Part shown: positions 6,897-13,664 of the stretch, piece after piece
Numbering within the stretch: position 1 is the first letter of the stretch
Layout of the letters: every line of letters starts with the position of its first letter
Source: Actinomycetota bacterium
Lineage (GTDB): Bacteria; Actinomycetota; Thermoleophilia; Solirubrobacterales; Solirubrobacteraceae
NCBI GenBank assembly: GCA_005888335.1
Contig: VAWY01000003.1
Location: 1-15,603 of the forward strand
DNA length: 15,603 bases
Reading direction: 5' to 3'
Translations under genes and position numbers: made by a program
Notes under the pieces: model-generated
Told to the model about the DNA's origin: nothing
The model's input: only the letters and a program-made list of their open reading frames with translations
Database searches by the model: none

Positions 6897-7580
6897 GTGT
6901 CGACCATCGCCGCGACCTCACGCCCGTCCTGGCGGGCCGGCCTGCGCGCCGGGCTGCCCTACGCGCTGGCCGGCTTCCTGCTCTCGCTCTCGTTCGGCGT
7001 GCTGGCCCGCGAGGCCGGCCTGTCGGCGGTCGCCGCCATCGCGATGTCGGCGATCGTCTTCGCGGGCTCGGCGCAGTTCGCGGCGATCTCGATCATCGCG
7101 GCGGGCGGCGGGCTCGGCGCCGCGGTCGCCGCGGCGGCGCTGATGAACTCGCGCTTCCTGCCGATGGGCATCGCGCTCGCGCCGTCGCTGCCGGGCGGGG
7201 CGCTGAAGCGCGCGGCGCAGGGCCAGACCGTCGTCGATGCCTCGTGGGCGATGGCCGCCCGCGGTGACGGCACCTACGACCGCTGGTTCCTGTTCGGCGC
7301 ATCGGCGATCCAGTACGTCACGTGGGTCGGCGGCACCGTGGCGGGCGCGCTGGGCGGCGACCTCTTGGGCGACCCGCAGCGCCTCGGGCTCGACGCGATC
7401 TTCCCGACGTTCTTCCTGGCGCTGCTCCTCGGCGAGCTGCGCGACCGGCGGGCGCGGCCCGTCGCCGCCCTCGGCGCGCTGATCGCCCTCGCGCTGGTCC
7501 CGGTCGCGCCGCCGGGCGTGCCGGTCCTCGCCGCCAGCGTCGCCGCGCTCGCCGGGCTGCGCCGGACGGGGAGCACGTGA
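6897..7580 (+). CDS. azlC: AzlC family branched-chain amino acid exporter, large subunit
   Basis: A 227-residue inner-membrane protein with the AzlC signature FAGSAQFAA (55-63) and several Ala/Leu/Gly-rich membrane segments, the first near residues 20-36. LMNSRFLPMGIALAP matches the conserved family segment after the second hydrophobic block, and a polar stretch (AARGDGTYDRWFLFG) follows, as usual. With AzlD it forms a proton-driven exporter of branched-chain amino acids and analogues in characterised relatives; that role here is inferred from family and pairing. GTG at 6897 (MSTIAATSRPSW) is chosen because upstream in-frame starts would overlap the divergent VOC gene and the family begins near the RAGLRAGLPYALAG segment. 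Its stop overlaps the azlD start (GTGA), so the subunits are translationally coupled. Confidence 0.9.
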   Translation: MSTIAATSRPSWRAGLRAGLPYALAGFLLSLSFGVLAREAGLSAVAAIAMSAIVFAGSAQFAAISIIAAGGGLGAAVAAAALMNSRFLPMGIALAPSLPGGALKRAAQGQTVVDASWAMAARGDGTYDRWFLFGASAIQYVTWVGGTVAGALGGDLLGDPQRLGLDAIFPTFFLALLLGELRDRRARPVAALGALIALALVPVAPPGVPVLAASVAALAGLRRTGST

Positions 7581-7888
7581 CCTCCGCGGCGACCTGGGCG
7601 CTGATCGGGGCGTGCGCGGCGGTCACGGCGGCGATCAAGGCCGCCGGGCCCGTCGCGCTCGGCGGCCGCGACCTGCCCGGCTGGTTCACCCGCGTCATCG
7701 CGCTGATGGCCCCCACGCTGCTGGCCGCGCTCGTCTGCGTATCGGCCCTCGCCCACGGCGACCGGCTCGCCGTGGGCTCCGACACGGCCGGGGTGGCGAT
7801 CGCGGGCGTCGTCCTCTGGCGCGGGGGATCGGTCGTCGCCGGCGTGGCGGTGGCTGTCGCGGTGACCGCGGCGCTGCGGGCCCTTTAG
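7577..7888 (+). CDS. azlD: AzlD family branched-chain amino acid exporter, small subunit
   Basis: A 103-residue hydrophobic protein starting with GTG at 7577, which overlaps the azlC stop in GTGA. It has about three to four membrane segments, and the AzlD landmarks AAIKAAGPVALGG and LPGWFTRVIALMAPTLLAAL are clear. It partners AzlC in the membrane. The length is typical for AzlD. The gene ends in TTTAG, where its TAG (7886-7888) overlaps the TAA (7887-7885) of the converging unknown gene, leaving no intergenic space and no room for a conventional terminator between them. Confidence 0.88.
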   Translation: MTSAATWALIGACAAVTAAIKAAGPVALGGRDLPGWFTRVIALMAPTLLAALVCVSALAHGDRLAVGSDTAGVAIAGVVLWRGGSVVAGVAVAVAVTAALRAL

Positions 7889-8346
7889 CGCCCGGCCGGG
7901 AACTGCTCGAGCACCCACTCGGCGCCGAGCACCGGCCGGCGGTACGAGCGCCCGTGGATGAGCACGTAGTCGCGCGTCTTGAGGCTGATCGGCAGCTGGC
8001 GCTCGATCGGGTACCAGTCGTTGTGCTGGCGGATGAGCTCGTTGAGCCGCCCGAACGACCACGACTCCGCCGTCTCGCGCCAGCGCCGCGCGAAGAGCTC
8101 GCCGTCGGGCCCGCACTGCTCCCGCAGCGCGCGGTACGCGCGCTCGAGGCGCCGGCGCTCGTTGTCGATCCCGCGGTCGATCTCGGCCAGGCGCTCCATC
8201 CAGCGCGGCGGGTTGCCCGCCTCGAAGTAGCCCTCGAGCGACCGCTGCCGCTGGGCGGAGGACCGCGAGAGCTTCGGGCCGGCCTCGCGGGCCTCTTCGA
8301 CCTTCGGCGCCAGGAACCGCTCGACCGGGGTCTCTTCGTCGGGCAT
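7885..8346 (-). CDS. Unknown soluble protein (153 aa), conserved-looking
   Basis: I do not recognise a named family. The 153-residue product is soluble, charged and helical, with no signal peptide. The first 70 residues are rich in Glu/Arg/Lys and could form a coiled coil or amphipathic helices (RFLAPKVEEAREAGPKLSRS; WMERLAEIDRGIDNERRRLE). The second half looks folded, with aromatic motifs ESWSFGRLNELIRQHNDWYP and LKTRDYVLIHGRSYRRP. Short relatives of the latter pattern occur, as far as I recall, in high-GC actinobacteria as hypothetical proteins. ATG at 8346 lies 8 bp after the stop of the serine hydrolase gene, so this is the third gene of the HMG-CoA reductase operon. Its 3' end overlaps the azlD stop on the other strand. 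Clean codon use and operon position support a real gene; function is unknown. Confidence 0.8.
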   Translation of the reverse strand: MPDEETPVERFLAPKVEEAREAGPKLSRSSAQRQRSLEGYFEAGNPPRWMERLAEIDRGIDNERRRLERAYRALREQCGPDGELFARRWRETAESWSFGRLNELIRQHNDWYPIERQLPISLKTRDYVLIHGRSYRRPVLGAEWVLEQFPAGR

Positions 8347-8354
8347 GCCTGCCC

Positions 8355-9584
8355 TCAGTCAATCAAAGCCTGGTAGACCAGCTGGCGCAGTTGCGTGCGG
8401 ATCGGATGGGTGCTCGAGGGCAGCAGCTGGGTGAAGAACAGCGCCGTGATCCGCTCGGCGGGGTCGACGAAGAACGCGGTGCTCGCCGCCCCTCCCCACG
8501 CGAGCTCGCCGCGCGAGCACGCCGTGCGGTTGGCGACGGGGTCGACGACGACGGAGAAGCCAAGGCCGAAGCCCACGCCGTGGAACGTCGTCTCGGCGAA
8601 CAGCGGGCGGCCGAACGCCTCGAGGTCGGCGCCGCCCGGCAGGTGGTTGGCGGCCATGAAGCGCAGCGTGCGGGGGCCGAGCAGCCGCACGCCCTCGAGC
8701 TCGCCGCCGCCGAGCACCATCTGGGCGAAGCGGTGGTAGTCGGTGGCCGTCGAGATGAGGCCGCCACCGCCCGACAGGCAGTCCGGCGGGCGGCGCGCCG
8801 CGCCGCCCATGCGGTCGTCGCGCACGGCCAGGCCGGTCGCCGGCTCGACCGTGTACAGCGCGGCCAGCCGGTCGGCGTCCTCGTCGCCGACCCAGAACGC
8901 CGTGTCGTCCATGCCGAGCGGCCCGAGGATGCGCTCGGCGAAGAACGCGTCGAGCGACTGGCCGGAGACGACCTCGACGACGCGGCCCAGGACGTCGGTG
9001 GCCACCGAGTAGTTCCACTCCGCGCCCGGCTGGAAGAGCAGCGGCAGCCCCGCCCACGCCTCGCAGCACGCGGCGAGGTCCATGCCGCGCGGCGTCCCCC
9101 ACTCGAAGCCCGCCGCGCGGTAGATCGCGTCGACGGGATGCGCGTAGTGGAAGCCGTAGGTCAGCCCGGCCGTGTGGGTGAGCAGGTGCCAGATGCGGAT
9201 CGGCTCGGTCAGCGGCACGGTCACCGGCTTGAGCGACGAGCCGCCGGTGAAGACGCGCGCGTCGGCGAACGCGGGAATGAAGCGCGAGACGGGGTCGGTC
9301 AGCTCGAAGGCGCCCTCCTCCCAGAGCATCATGGCCGCCACCGAGGTGACCGGCTTGGTCATCGAGTAGATCCGCCACAGCGTGTCGAGCTCGACCGGCG
9401 CGCGCGCCTCGCGGTCGCGCAGCCCCGACGTGCCGACGTGCACGACCTGCCCGTCGCGCGTGACGACGGCCAGCCATCCGGCGAGCCGGCCGTCGTCGAC
9501 GTAGCGATCGAAGTGGCGGTCGAGGCGCGCCAGGCGACCGGCGTCGAAGCCGACCTGCGCCGGATCGACCTCGAGCCCGATCAC
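8355..9584 (-). CDS. Serine hydrolase, class C beta-lactamase/esterase (EstB-like) family
   Basis: A 409-residue protein of the beta-lactamase/penicillin-binding fold without a signal peptide, so probably cytosolic. The catalytic SxxK is Ser74-Met-Thr-Lys77 in YSMTKPVTS. The second motif (Tyr-x-Asn/Ser-like) is Tyr192-Ser-Val in EWNYSVATDVLG, and the third, normally HxG/KTG, appears as WGGAAST near the C-terminus. LTHTAGLTYGF and ILGPLGM (about 268) are family signatures. Members are esterases, transesterases or D-amino peptidases more often than antibiotic-degrading lactamases; a lipid or lactone ester substrate is inferred from context. GTG at 9584 overlaps the HMG-CoA reductase stop (GTGA), and longer readings would run inside that gene, so this start is preferred. 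An esterase-type MxGxxxSTAFFVDP-like end (GGAASTAFFVDP) argues for EstB-type function. Confidence 0.9.
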   Translation of the reverse strand: MIGLEVDPAQVGFDAGRLARLDRHFDRYVDDGRLAGWLAVVTRDGQVVHVGTSGLRDREARAPVELDTLWRIYSMTKPVTSVAAMMLWEEGAFELTDPVSRFIPAFADARVFTGGSSLKPVTVPLTEPIRIWHLLTHTAGLTYGFHYAHPVDAIYRAAGFEWGTPRGMDLAACCEAWAGLPLLFQPGAEWNYSVATDVLGRVVEVVSGQSLDAFFAERILGPLGMDDTAFWVGDEDADRLAALYTVEPATGLAVRDDRMGGAARRPPDCLSGGGGLISTATDYHRFAQMVLGGGELEGVRLLGPRTLRFMAANHLPGGADLEAFGRPLFAETTFHGVGFGLGFSVVVDPVANRTACSRGELAWGGAASTAFFVDPAERITALFFTQLLPSSTHPIRTQLRQLVYQALID

Positions 9585-10768
9585 GGGCGGTTGCGCCCGA
9601 AGAGGTCGTGGGCCTCCACCCACTCCTCGGCCACGACCGCGGAGCCCAGCGACAGCTCGCCGCACAGGACCGTCGCCGCGACGATCTCGGCGAACTTGTT
9701 GACCTTGCCCTTGCCGTAGCAGCCGAGCATCTCCAGGCACTCGCGCTGTGTCGCCAGGCCGGTGCCTCCGCCATACGTGGCGACGATCAGCGCGGGGATG
9801 GTGATCGAGAAGTAGTAGTCACCGTTCTCGCGCCGCTCGGCGTACGCGAACGCGGCCGAGGACTCGGCGACGTTGGCCGCGTCCTGGCCGGTGGCGATGA
9901 ACAGCGCGGTGATGCCGTTGGCCGAGTGGGCGCCGTTGTTGTTGACGCCCGACATGAAGCCGCCCAGGTTGTTGACCTGGCGGGCGCGGAACATCAGCTC
10001 GCTGCTGGAGCGCATCACCCGGCGCAGCACGTCGTCGGGGACGGTCGCCTCGGCGACGACGCGCTTGCCGCGCGTGCGCAGCATGTTGACCTGCGAGCTC
10101 TTCTTGTCGGTGGCGAAGGCGCCCTCGAGGAAGTAGTGCTCGATCCCCGGGTAGTGGTCCTTGATCCACCGGCACGCCGCCTGGGTGGCCTTGCCGGTCA
10201 TGTTCTGGCCGGCCGCGTCGCCCGTCGTGTAGTTGAAGCGCGTGTAGAGCATCCGCGCGGCCGAGTACGTCTCGATCTCCTGGAGCTTGCCGGAGCGCGT
10301 CGTCGTCTCGGCGGCCGCCTTGATCTCGTCGAAGTGCTCGCCGAGCCAGTCGCGGAAGTCGCGCGCCTCGCGCGCGCTCGGGAAGATGAACACCGGCGCA
10401 CGCTGCATGTGGTCCTGCATGACCGTCGTGGTCACGCCACCGGACTCGTAGAGGAGGCGCATGCCGCGGTTGTAGCTGGCCACGAGCGTGCCCTCGGCCG
10501 TCGCCATCGGGACCCAGAACTCTCCCTGCGCGTGCTCGCCGTTGACCAGCAGCGGCCCGGCCAGGCCGAGCGGCACCTGCGCGACCCCGATGAAGTTCTC
10601 GATGTTGCCGGTGAGGGTGCCCGGGTCGAACGAGTAGCTGGAGACGTGCTCGAGGTCGACCCCCGTCTTCTCGCGCGCGAACTCCTGCCGCATGCGCGCC
10701 GCGTCGCGCGTGTAGTCGTTCTCGCGGTCGCGCGGGATCCGAGCGCGTTCGGGGGTCACCGTCGACAT
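9581..10768 (-). CDS. Hydroxymethylglutaryl-CoA reductase, class I-like
   Basis: Reduces HMG-CoA to mevalonate with two NAD(P)H in the cytosol. All catalytic landmarks of class I enzymes are visible in 395 residues: [17 protein letters not shown] (57-73), [11 protein letters not shown] with catalytic Glu92 (88-98), the [10 protein letters not shown] cofactor loop (183-192), [10 protein letters not shown] with Lys222, [11 protein letters not shown] with Asp296, [18 protein letters not shown] (332-349) and the late histidine His387 in EAHDLFGR. Compared with class I, TTEG is TAEG and GQDPAQNV-type residues vary slightly. There is no N-terminal membrane domain, as expected in bacteria. GGAGGGAG lies about 8-10 bp before ATG 10768, a strong ribosome site. 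No other mevalonate-pathway gene is in view, which is odd since most actinobacteria use the MEP route. It leads an operon with the serine hydrolase and an unknown gene. Annotated product is secure, pathway role is not. Confidence 0.95.
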   Translation of the reverse strand: MSTVTPERARIPRDRENDYTRDAARMRQEFAREKTGVDLEHVSSYSFDPGTLTGNIENFIGVAQVPLGLAGPLLVNGEHAQGEFWVPMATAEGTLVASYNRGMRLLYESGGVTTTVMQDHMQRAPVFIFPSAREARDFRDWLGEHFDEIKAAAETTTRSGKLQEIETYSAARMLYTRFNYTTGDAAGQNMTGKATQAACRWIKDHYPGIEHYFLEGAFATDKKSSQVNMLRTRGKRVVAEATVPDDVLRRVMRSSSELMFRARQVNNLGGFMSGVNNNGAHSANGITALFIATGQDAANVAESSAAFAYAERRENGDYYFSITIPALIVATYGGGTGLATQRECLEMLGCYGKGKVNKFAEIVAATVLCGELSLGSAVVAEEWVEAHDLFGRNRP

Positions 10769-10817
10769 GTGGACTCCCTCCAGTTGGCCTGGCTTCGTGT
10801 GCCAGAGTTACCCCATC
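10769..10817. promoter_or_regulatory. Divergent intergenic promoter region, HMG-CoA reductase / acyl-CoA dehydrogenase
   Basis: These 49 bp separate divergent starts. On the minus strand TAACTC (10810-10805) is a plausible -10, giving a short leader that carries the GGAGGGAG ribosome site. On the plus strand no Shine-Dalgarno precedes ATG 10818; TTACCC at 10808-10813 or CAGAGT at 10803-10808 could be a poor -10 for a leaderless message. A small inverted repeat, CTGGC-TTCGTGT-GCCAG, spans 10789-10805 and could be a weak operator. Evidence is by eye only. Confidence 0.35.
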
Positions 10818-12071
10818 ATGAACTTCGAACTCTCCGACCGCTGCCGCGACTTCCAGGAGCGGCTCACCGCGTTCATGGAGGAGCGCATCTATCCCGCCGA
10901 GACGGTCTACGAGCAGCAGCTCGCCGAGGCCGGCGACCCCCACGCGCAGCCGCCGGTCATGGAGGAGCTCAAGGAGGAAGCTCGCTCGCGCGGACTGTGG
11001 AACCTGTTCCACCCCGATCCGAGCTACGGCCCGGGGCTGGCCAACGCCGAGTACGCCCCGCTTGCCGAGATCATGGGGCGCAGCCACATCGCGTCGGAGG
11101 CGTGCAACTGCTCGGCGCCGGACACCGGCAACATGGAGGTGCTGACGCTCTTCGGCACCGACGAGCAGAAGGAGCGCTGGCTGCGCCCGCTGCTCGACGG
11201 CGAGATCCGCTCGGCGTTCGCGATGACCGAGCCCGACGTCGCCAGCTCGGACGCGACCAACGTCGAGATGCGCATCGAGCGCGACGGCGACGAGTACGTC
11301 CTCAACGGGCGCAAGTGGTGGACGTCGGGCGCGATGCGCGAGCGCTGCCGGATCTTCATCGCGATGGGCAAGACCAACCCCGAGGGCCCGCCGCATCGCC
11401 AGCAGTCGATGATCCTCGTGCCACGCGACACGCCCGGCGTGACCGTCGTGCGCAACCTGCCGGTCTTCGGCTACACCGACGCCGAGGGGCACGCCGAGGT
11501 GCTCTTCGAGGACGCGCGCGTCCCGGTGGCCAACCTCATCGCGAACGAGGGCGACGGCTTCCTGATCAGCCAGGCCCGCCTCGGGCCCGGGCGCATCCAC
11601 CACTGCATGCGCGCCATCGGCGCGGCCGAGCGCGCGCTCGAGCTGATGTGCCGGCGCGCGGCCGCGCGGGTGACCTTCGGGGCGCCGGTCGCGACGCGCT
11701 CGAACGTCCAGGACTGGATCGCCGAGTCGCGCATCGAGATCGAGATGGCGCGGCTGCTGACCATGAAGACCGCGTGGCTGATGGACACCGTCGGCAACAA
11801 GCACGCGCGCACGGAGATCGCGGCGATCAAGGTGGCGGCGCCGCAGGTGGCGCTGAAGGTCATCGACCGCGCGATCCAGGTCCACGGCGGCGGCGGCGTC
11901 AGCGACGACTTCCCGCTCGCCTCGATGTACGCGCACATGCGCACGCTGCGCCTCGCCGACGGTCCCGACGAGGTCCACAAGATGACGATCGCGCGCCGCG
12001 AGCTTCGCCGTCACGCCACGGAGGAGCGCGACGAGAGCAAGGAGCTCGCGGAGCAGACGAGCCGCGGGTAG
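10818..12071 (+). CDS. Acyl-CoA dehydrogenase, ACAD10/ACAD11-like
   Basis: A 417-residue FAD-dependent acyl-CoA dehydrogenase. Key segments are [20 protein letters not shown] (61-80), [14 protein letters not shown] (135-148), [12 protein letters not shown] (161-172), [14 protein letters not shown] (255-268) and, near the end, [20 protein letters not shown] (353-372) followed by [20 protein letters not shown] (377-396). The ADGPDEVH ending is the signature of human ACAD10/11 and their bacterial relatives; it places Asp381 where MCAD has catalytic Glu376. ACAD11 relatives act on long-chain and 4-hydroxy acyl-CoAs, so a hydroxylated or branched acyl-CoA is possible here (inference). ATG 10818 is preferred to one at 10767, which would overlap the divergent HMG-CoA reductase gene; [16 protein letters not shown] is a standard family start. 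The acyltransferase gene follows after 20 bp, so the two form an operon. Confidence 0.95.
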   Translation: MNFELSDRCRDFQERLTAFMEERIYPAETVYEQQLAEAGDPHAQPPVMEELKEEARSRGLWNLFHPDPSYGPGLANAEYAPLAEIMGRSHIASEACNCSAPDTGNMEVLTLFGTDEQKERWLRPLLDGEIRSAFAMTEPDVASSDATNVEMRIERDGDEYVLNGRKWWTSGAMRERCRIFIAMGKTNPEGPPHRQQSMILVPRDTPGVTVVRNLPVFGYTDAEGHAEVLFEDARVPVANLIANEGDGFLISQARLGPGRIHHCMRAIGAAERALELMCRRAAARVTFGAPVATRSNVQDWIAESRIEIEMARLLTMKTAWLMDTVGNKHARTEIAAIKVAAPQVALKVIDRAIQVHGGGGVSDDFPLASMYAHMRTLRLADGPDEVHKMTIARRELRRHATEERDESKELAEQTSRG

Positions 12072-12091
12072 GCAGAAAACCGGAGGAGACC

Positions 12092-13561
12092 ATGCGCCAG
12101 CTCACCAGCCTCGACGCGCAGTTCCTTGCGCTGGAGAGCGCCCGCCAGGCCGGGCACGTCGGCGGTCTGGCGATCCTCGACCCGTCGACCGCGCCCGGCG
12201 GGTCGCTGGACTGCGAGGACATCAAGCGGCTGATGGAGGAGCGCCTGCCGCTGCTGCCGCCGATGCGCTGGCGCCTGGCCGAGGTGCCGCTCGGGCTCGA
12301 CTACCCCTACTGGGTCGAGGACCCCGACTTCGACCTCGATTTCCACGTGCGCGAGCTCGCCCTCCCCTCGCCGGGCAACGACCGCCAGCTCGCCGAGCAG
12401 GTCGCCCGGATCTTCTCGCGCCCGCTCGACCGCGCCCGGCCGCTGTGGGAGCTCTACGTCATCCACGGCCTCGAATCCAGCCGGGTGGGAGTGCTGACCA
12501 AGATCCACCACGCGGTCATCGACGGCATGTCCGGGGCGGAGATCATGGGACTCCTTCTCGATCTCACTCCGGAGGGCCGCGAGCTCCCGCCGGCGCCCGA
12601 CAACGCCGGCGAGCATCCCCCGGGCGATCTCGAGATGCTCACCCGCGGGCTGCTCGGCGTGCCGCGCTATCCGCTGCGGCTGCTGCGGTCGCTGCCGTCC
12701 GCGGTGCCGAACATCGAGGACACGCCGCTGGGCACGCTGCCCGGCGCGGGGACGGTGGGACGGCTCGCCGGGCTGGCGCAGCGCGTCCTGCCGGGCGGCG
12801 ACAGCCGGCCGGGGCGCACGCGTCTCGTCGCGCCGAAGACGTCGTTCAACGGCCGCATCACCCCGCACCGGCGCTTCGTCTTCGGCCAGCTCCCGCTCGA
12901 CGAGGTCAAGGCGGTCAAGAACGAGTACGGCGTCACGGTCAACGACGTCGTGGTCTCGATCTGCGCCGGCGCCGTGCGACGCTGGCTGCTCGCCCACGAC
13001 GAGCTGCCCGACGAGCCGCTCGTCGCGCAGATCCCCGTGTCGGTGCGGACCAGCGAGCAGATCGGCACGTACGGCAACCGGATCATGCTCATGAGCGCGC
13101 CGCTCTTCACCAACGAGCCCGACCCGGTCGTGCGCCTGCGCCGCACGCACGAGGCCCTGCGCGTCATGAAGGAGCGCCACAAGGCGCTGCCCGCGGAGCT
13201 GCTGAAGGACGTCAACCACTTCATCCCGCCGGCGGTGTTCTCGCGCGCCGCGCAGCTGACGTTCCGGCTGTCCACGAGCCGCCCCGGCCGGCCCACGTGG
13301 AACCTCGTCATCTCCAATGTGCCGGGTCCGCAGTTCCCGCTCTACCTCGCGGGCGCCCGGCTCGAGGCCAACTACCCGGTCTCGGTGATCACCGACGGCA
13401 TGGGGCTCAACATCACGGTCATGAGCTACTGCGGGCACCTCGACTTCGGCATCGTCGCCGACCGCGACCAGATGCCCGACCTGTGGTCGCTGATGGACTG
13501 GCTGCGCGACGCGCTCGAGGAGCTCAAGCCGCGCCCGAAGCGGCGGCGCAAGCCGGCCTGA
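12092..13561 (+). CDS. Wax ester synthase/diacylglycerol acyltransferase (WS/DGAT)
   Basis: Transfers an acyl group from acyl-CoA to a fatty alcohol or diacylglycerol to make wax esters or triacylglycerol, normally at the inner membrane or lipid-body surface. The 489-residue length is typical. The active-site motif HHxxxDG is His139-His140-Ala-Val-Ile-Asp144-Gly145 in KIHHAVIDGMSG, with PLWELYVIHGL just before it. The N-terminal half begins RQLTSLDAQFLALES. Conserved C-terminal-half motifs are VNDVVVSICAGAVRRWL, a PVSVRT segment, and WNLVISNVPGPQFPLYLAGA. The basic tail KPRPKRRRKPA may touch membrane lipid. GGAGGAG at 12082-12088 lies 3-4 bp before ATG 12092. It follows the ACAD10/11-like gene in one operon, so acyl-CoA oxidation and storage may be set together. 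Actinobacteria carry many paralogues; whether this one favours wax or triacylglycerol cannot be told. Confidence 0.94.
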   Translation: MRQLTSLDAQFLALESARQAGHVGGLAILDPSTAPGGSLDCEDIKRLMEERLPLLPPMRWRLAEVPLGLDYPYWVEDPDFDLDFHVRELALPSPGNDRQLAEQVARIFSRPLDRARPLWELYVIHGLESSRVGVLTKIHHAVIDGMSGAEIMGLLLDLTPEGRELPPAPDNAGEHPPGDLEMLTRGLLGVPRYPLRLLRSLPSAVPNIEDTPLGTLPGAGTVGRLAGLAQRVLPGGDSRPGRTRLVAPKTSFNGRITPHRRFVFGQLPLDEVKAVKNEYGVTVNDVVVSICAGAVRRWLLAHDELPDEPLVAQIPVSVRTSEQIGTYGNRIMLMSAPLFTNEPDPVVRLRRTHEALRVMKERHKALPAELLKDVNHFIPPAVFSRAAQLTFRLSTSRPGRPTWNLVISNVPGPQFPLYLAGARLEANYPVSVITDGMGLNITVMSYCGHLDFGIVADRDQMPDLWSLMDWLRDALEELKPRPKRRRKPA

Positions 13562-13664
13562 CAGGGTGGTGCGGTCCACCCCTTGGGTGGCTGAGCGGCC
13601 GCCGAGGGGACCGGATGATCGCGGGGCGGTCCAGCAAGCATCCCCTCTCACACAGGAGTCCCCC
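13562..13664 (+). promoter_or_regulatory. Structured intergenic leader before the Calx-beta gene
   Basis: This gap holds several alternative pairings. GGGTGG (13564-13569) and GGGTGG (13585-13590) can each pair with CCACCC (13576-13581). GGACCG (13608-13613) can pair with CGGTCC at 13572-13577 or at 13627-13632. GAGGGGA (13604-13610) matches TCCCCTC (13641-13647). The first hairpin could end transcription of the acyltransferase gene. AGGAG at 13654-13658 is the Calx-beta ribosome site. I could not match it to a riboswitch class I know. Confidence 0.4.

Noticed and set aside
8355..9740. Longer serine hydrolase start at 9740
   Set aside because: The extra residues lie inside the HMG-CoA reductase gene and read as Arg/Gly-rich shadow sequence; GTG 9584 gives a clean family-like start and a GTGA overlap.
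13585..13632. tRNA-like D-arm string TGGCTGAGCGGCC
   Set aside because: It resembles the D-arm of serine tRNAs, but there is no T-loop GGTTCGA-type sequence, acceptor stem or CCA end in the right place.
13566..13664. Longer Calx-beta product starting at ATG 13566
   Set aside because: It would place 33 polar residues before the signal peptide and lacks a ribosome site, whereas ATG 13665 has AGGAG at good spacing.
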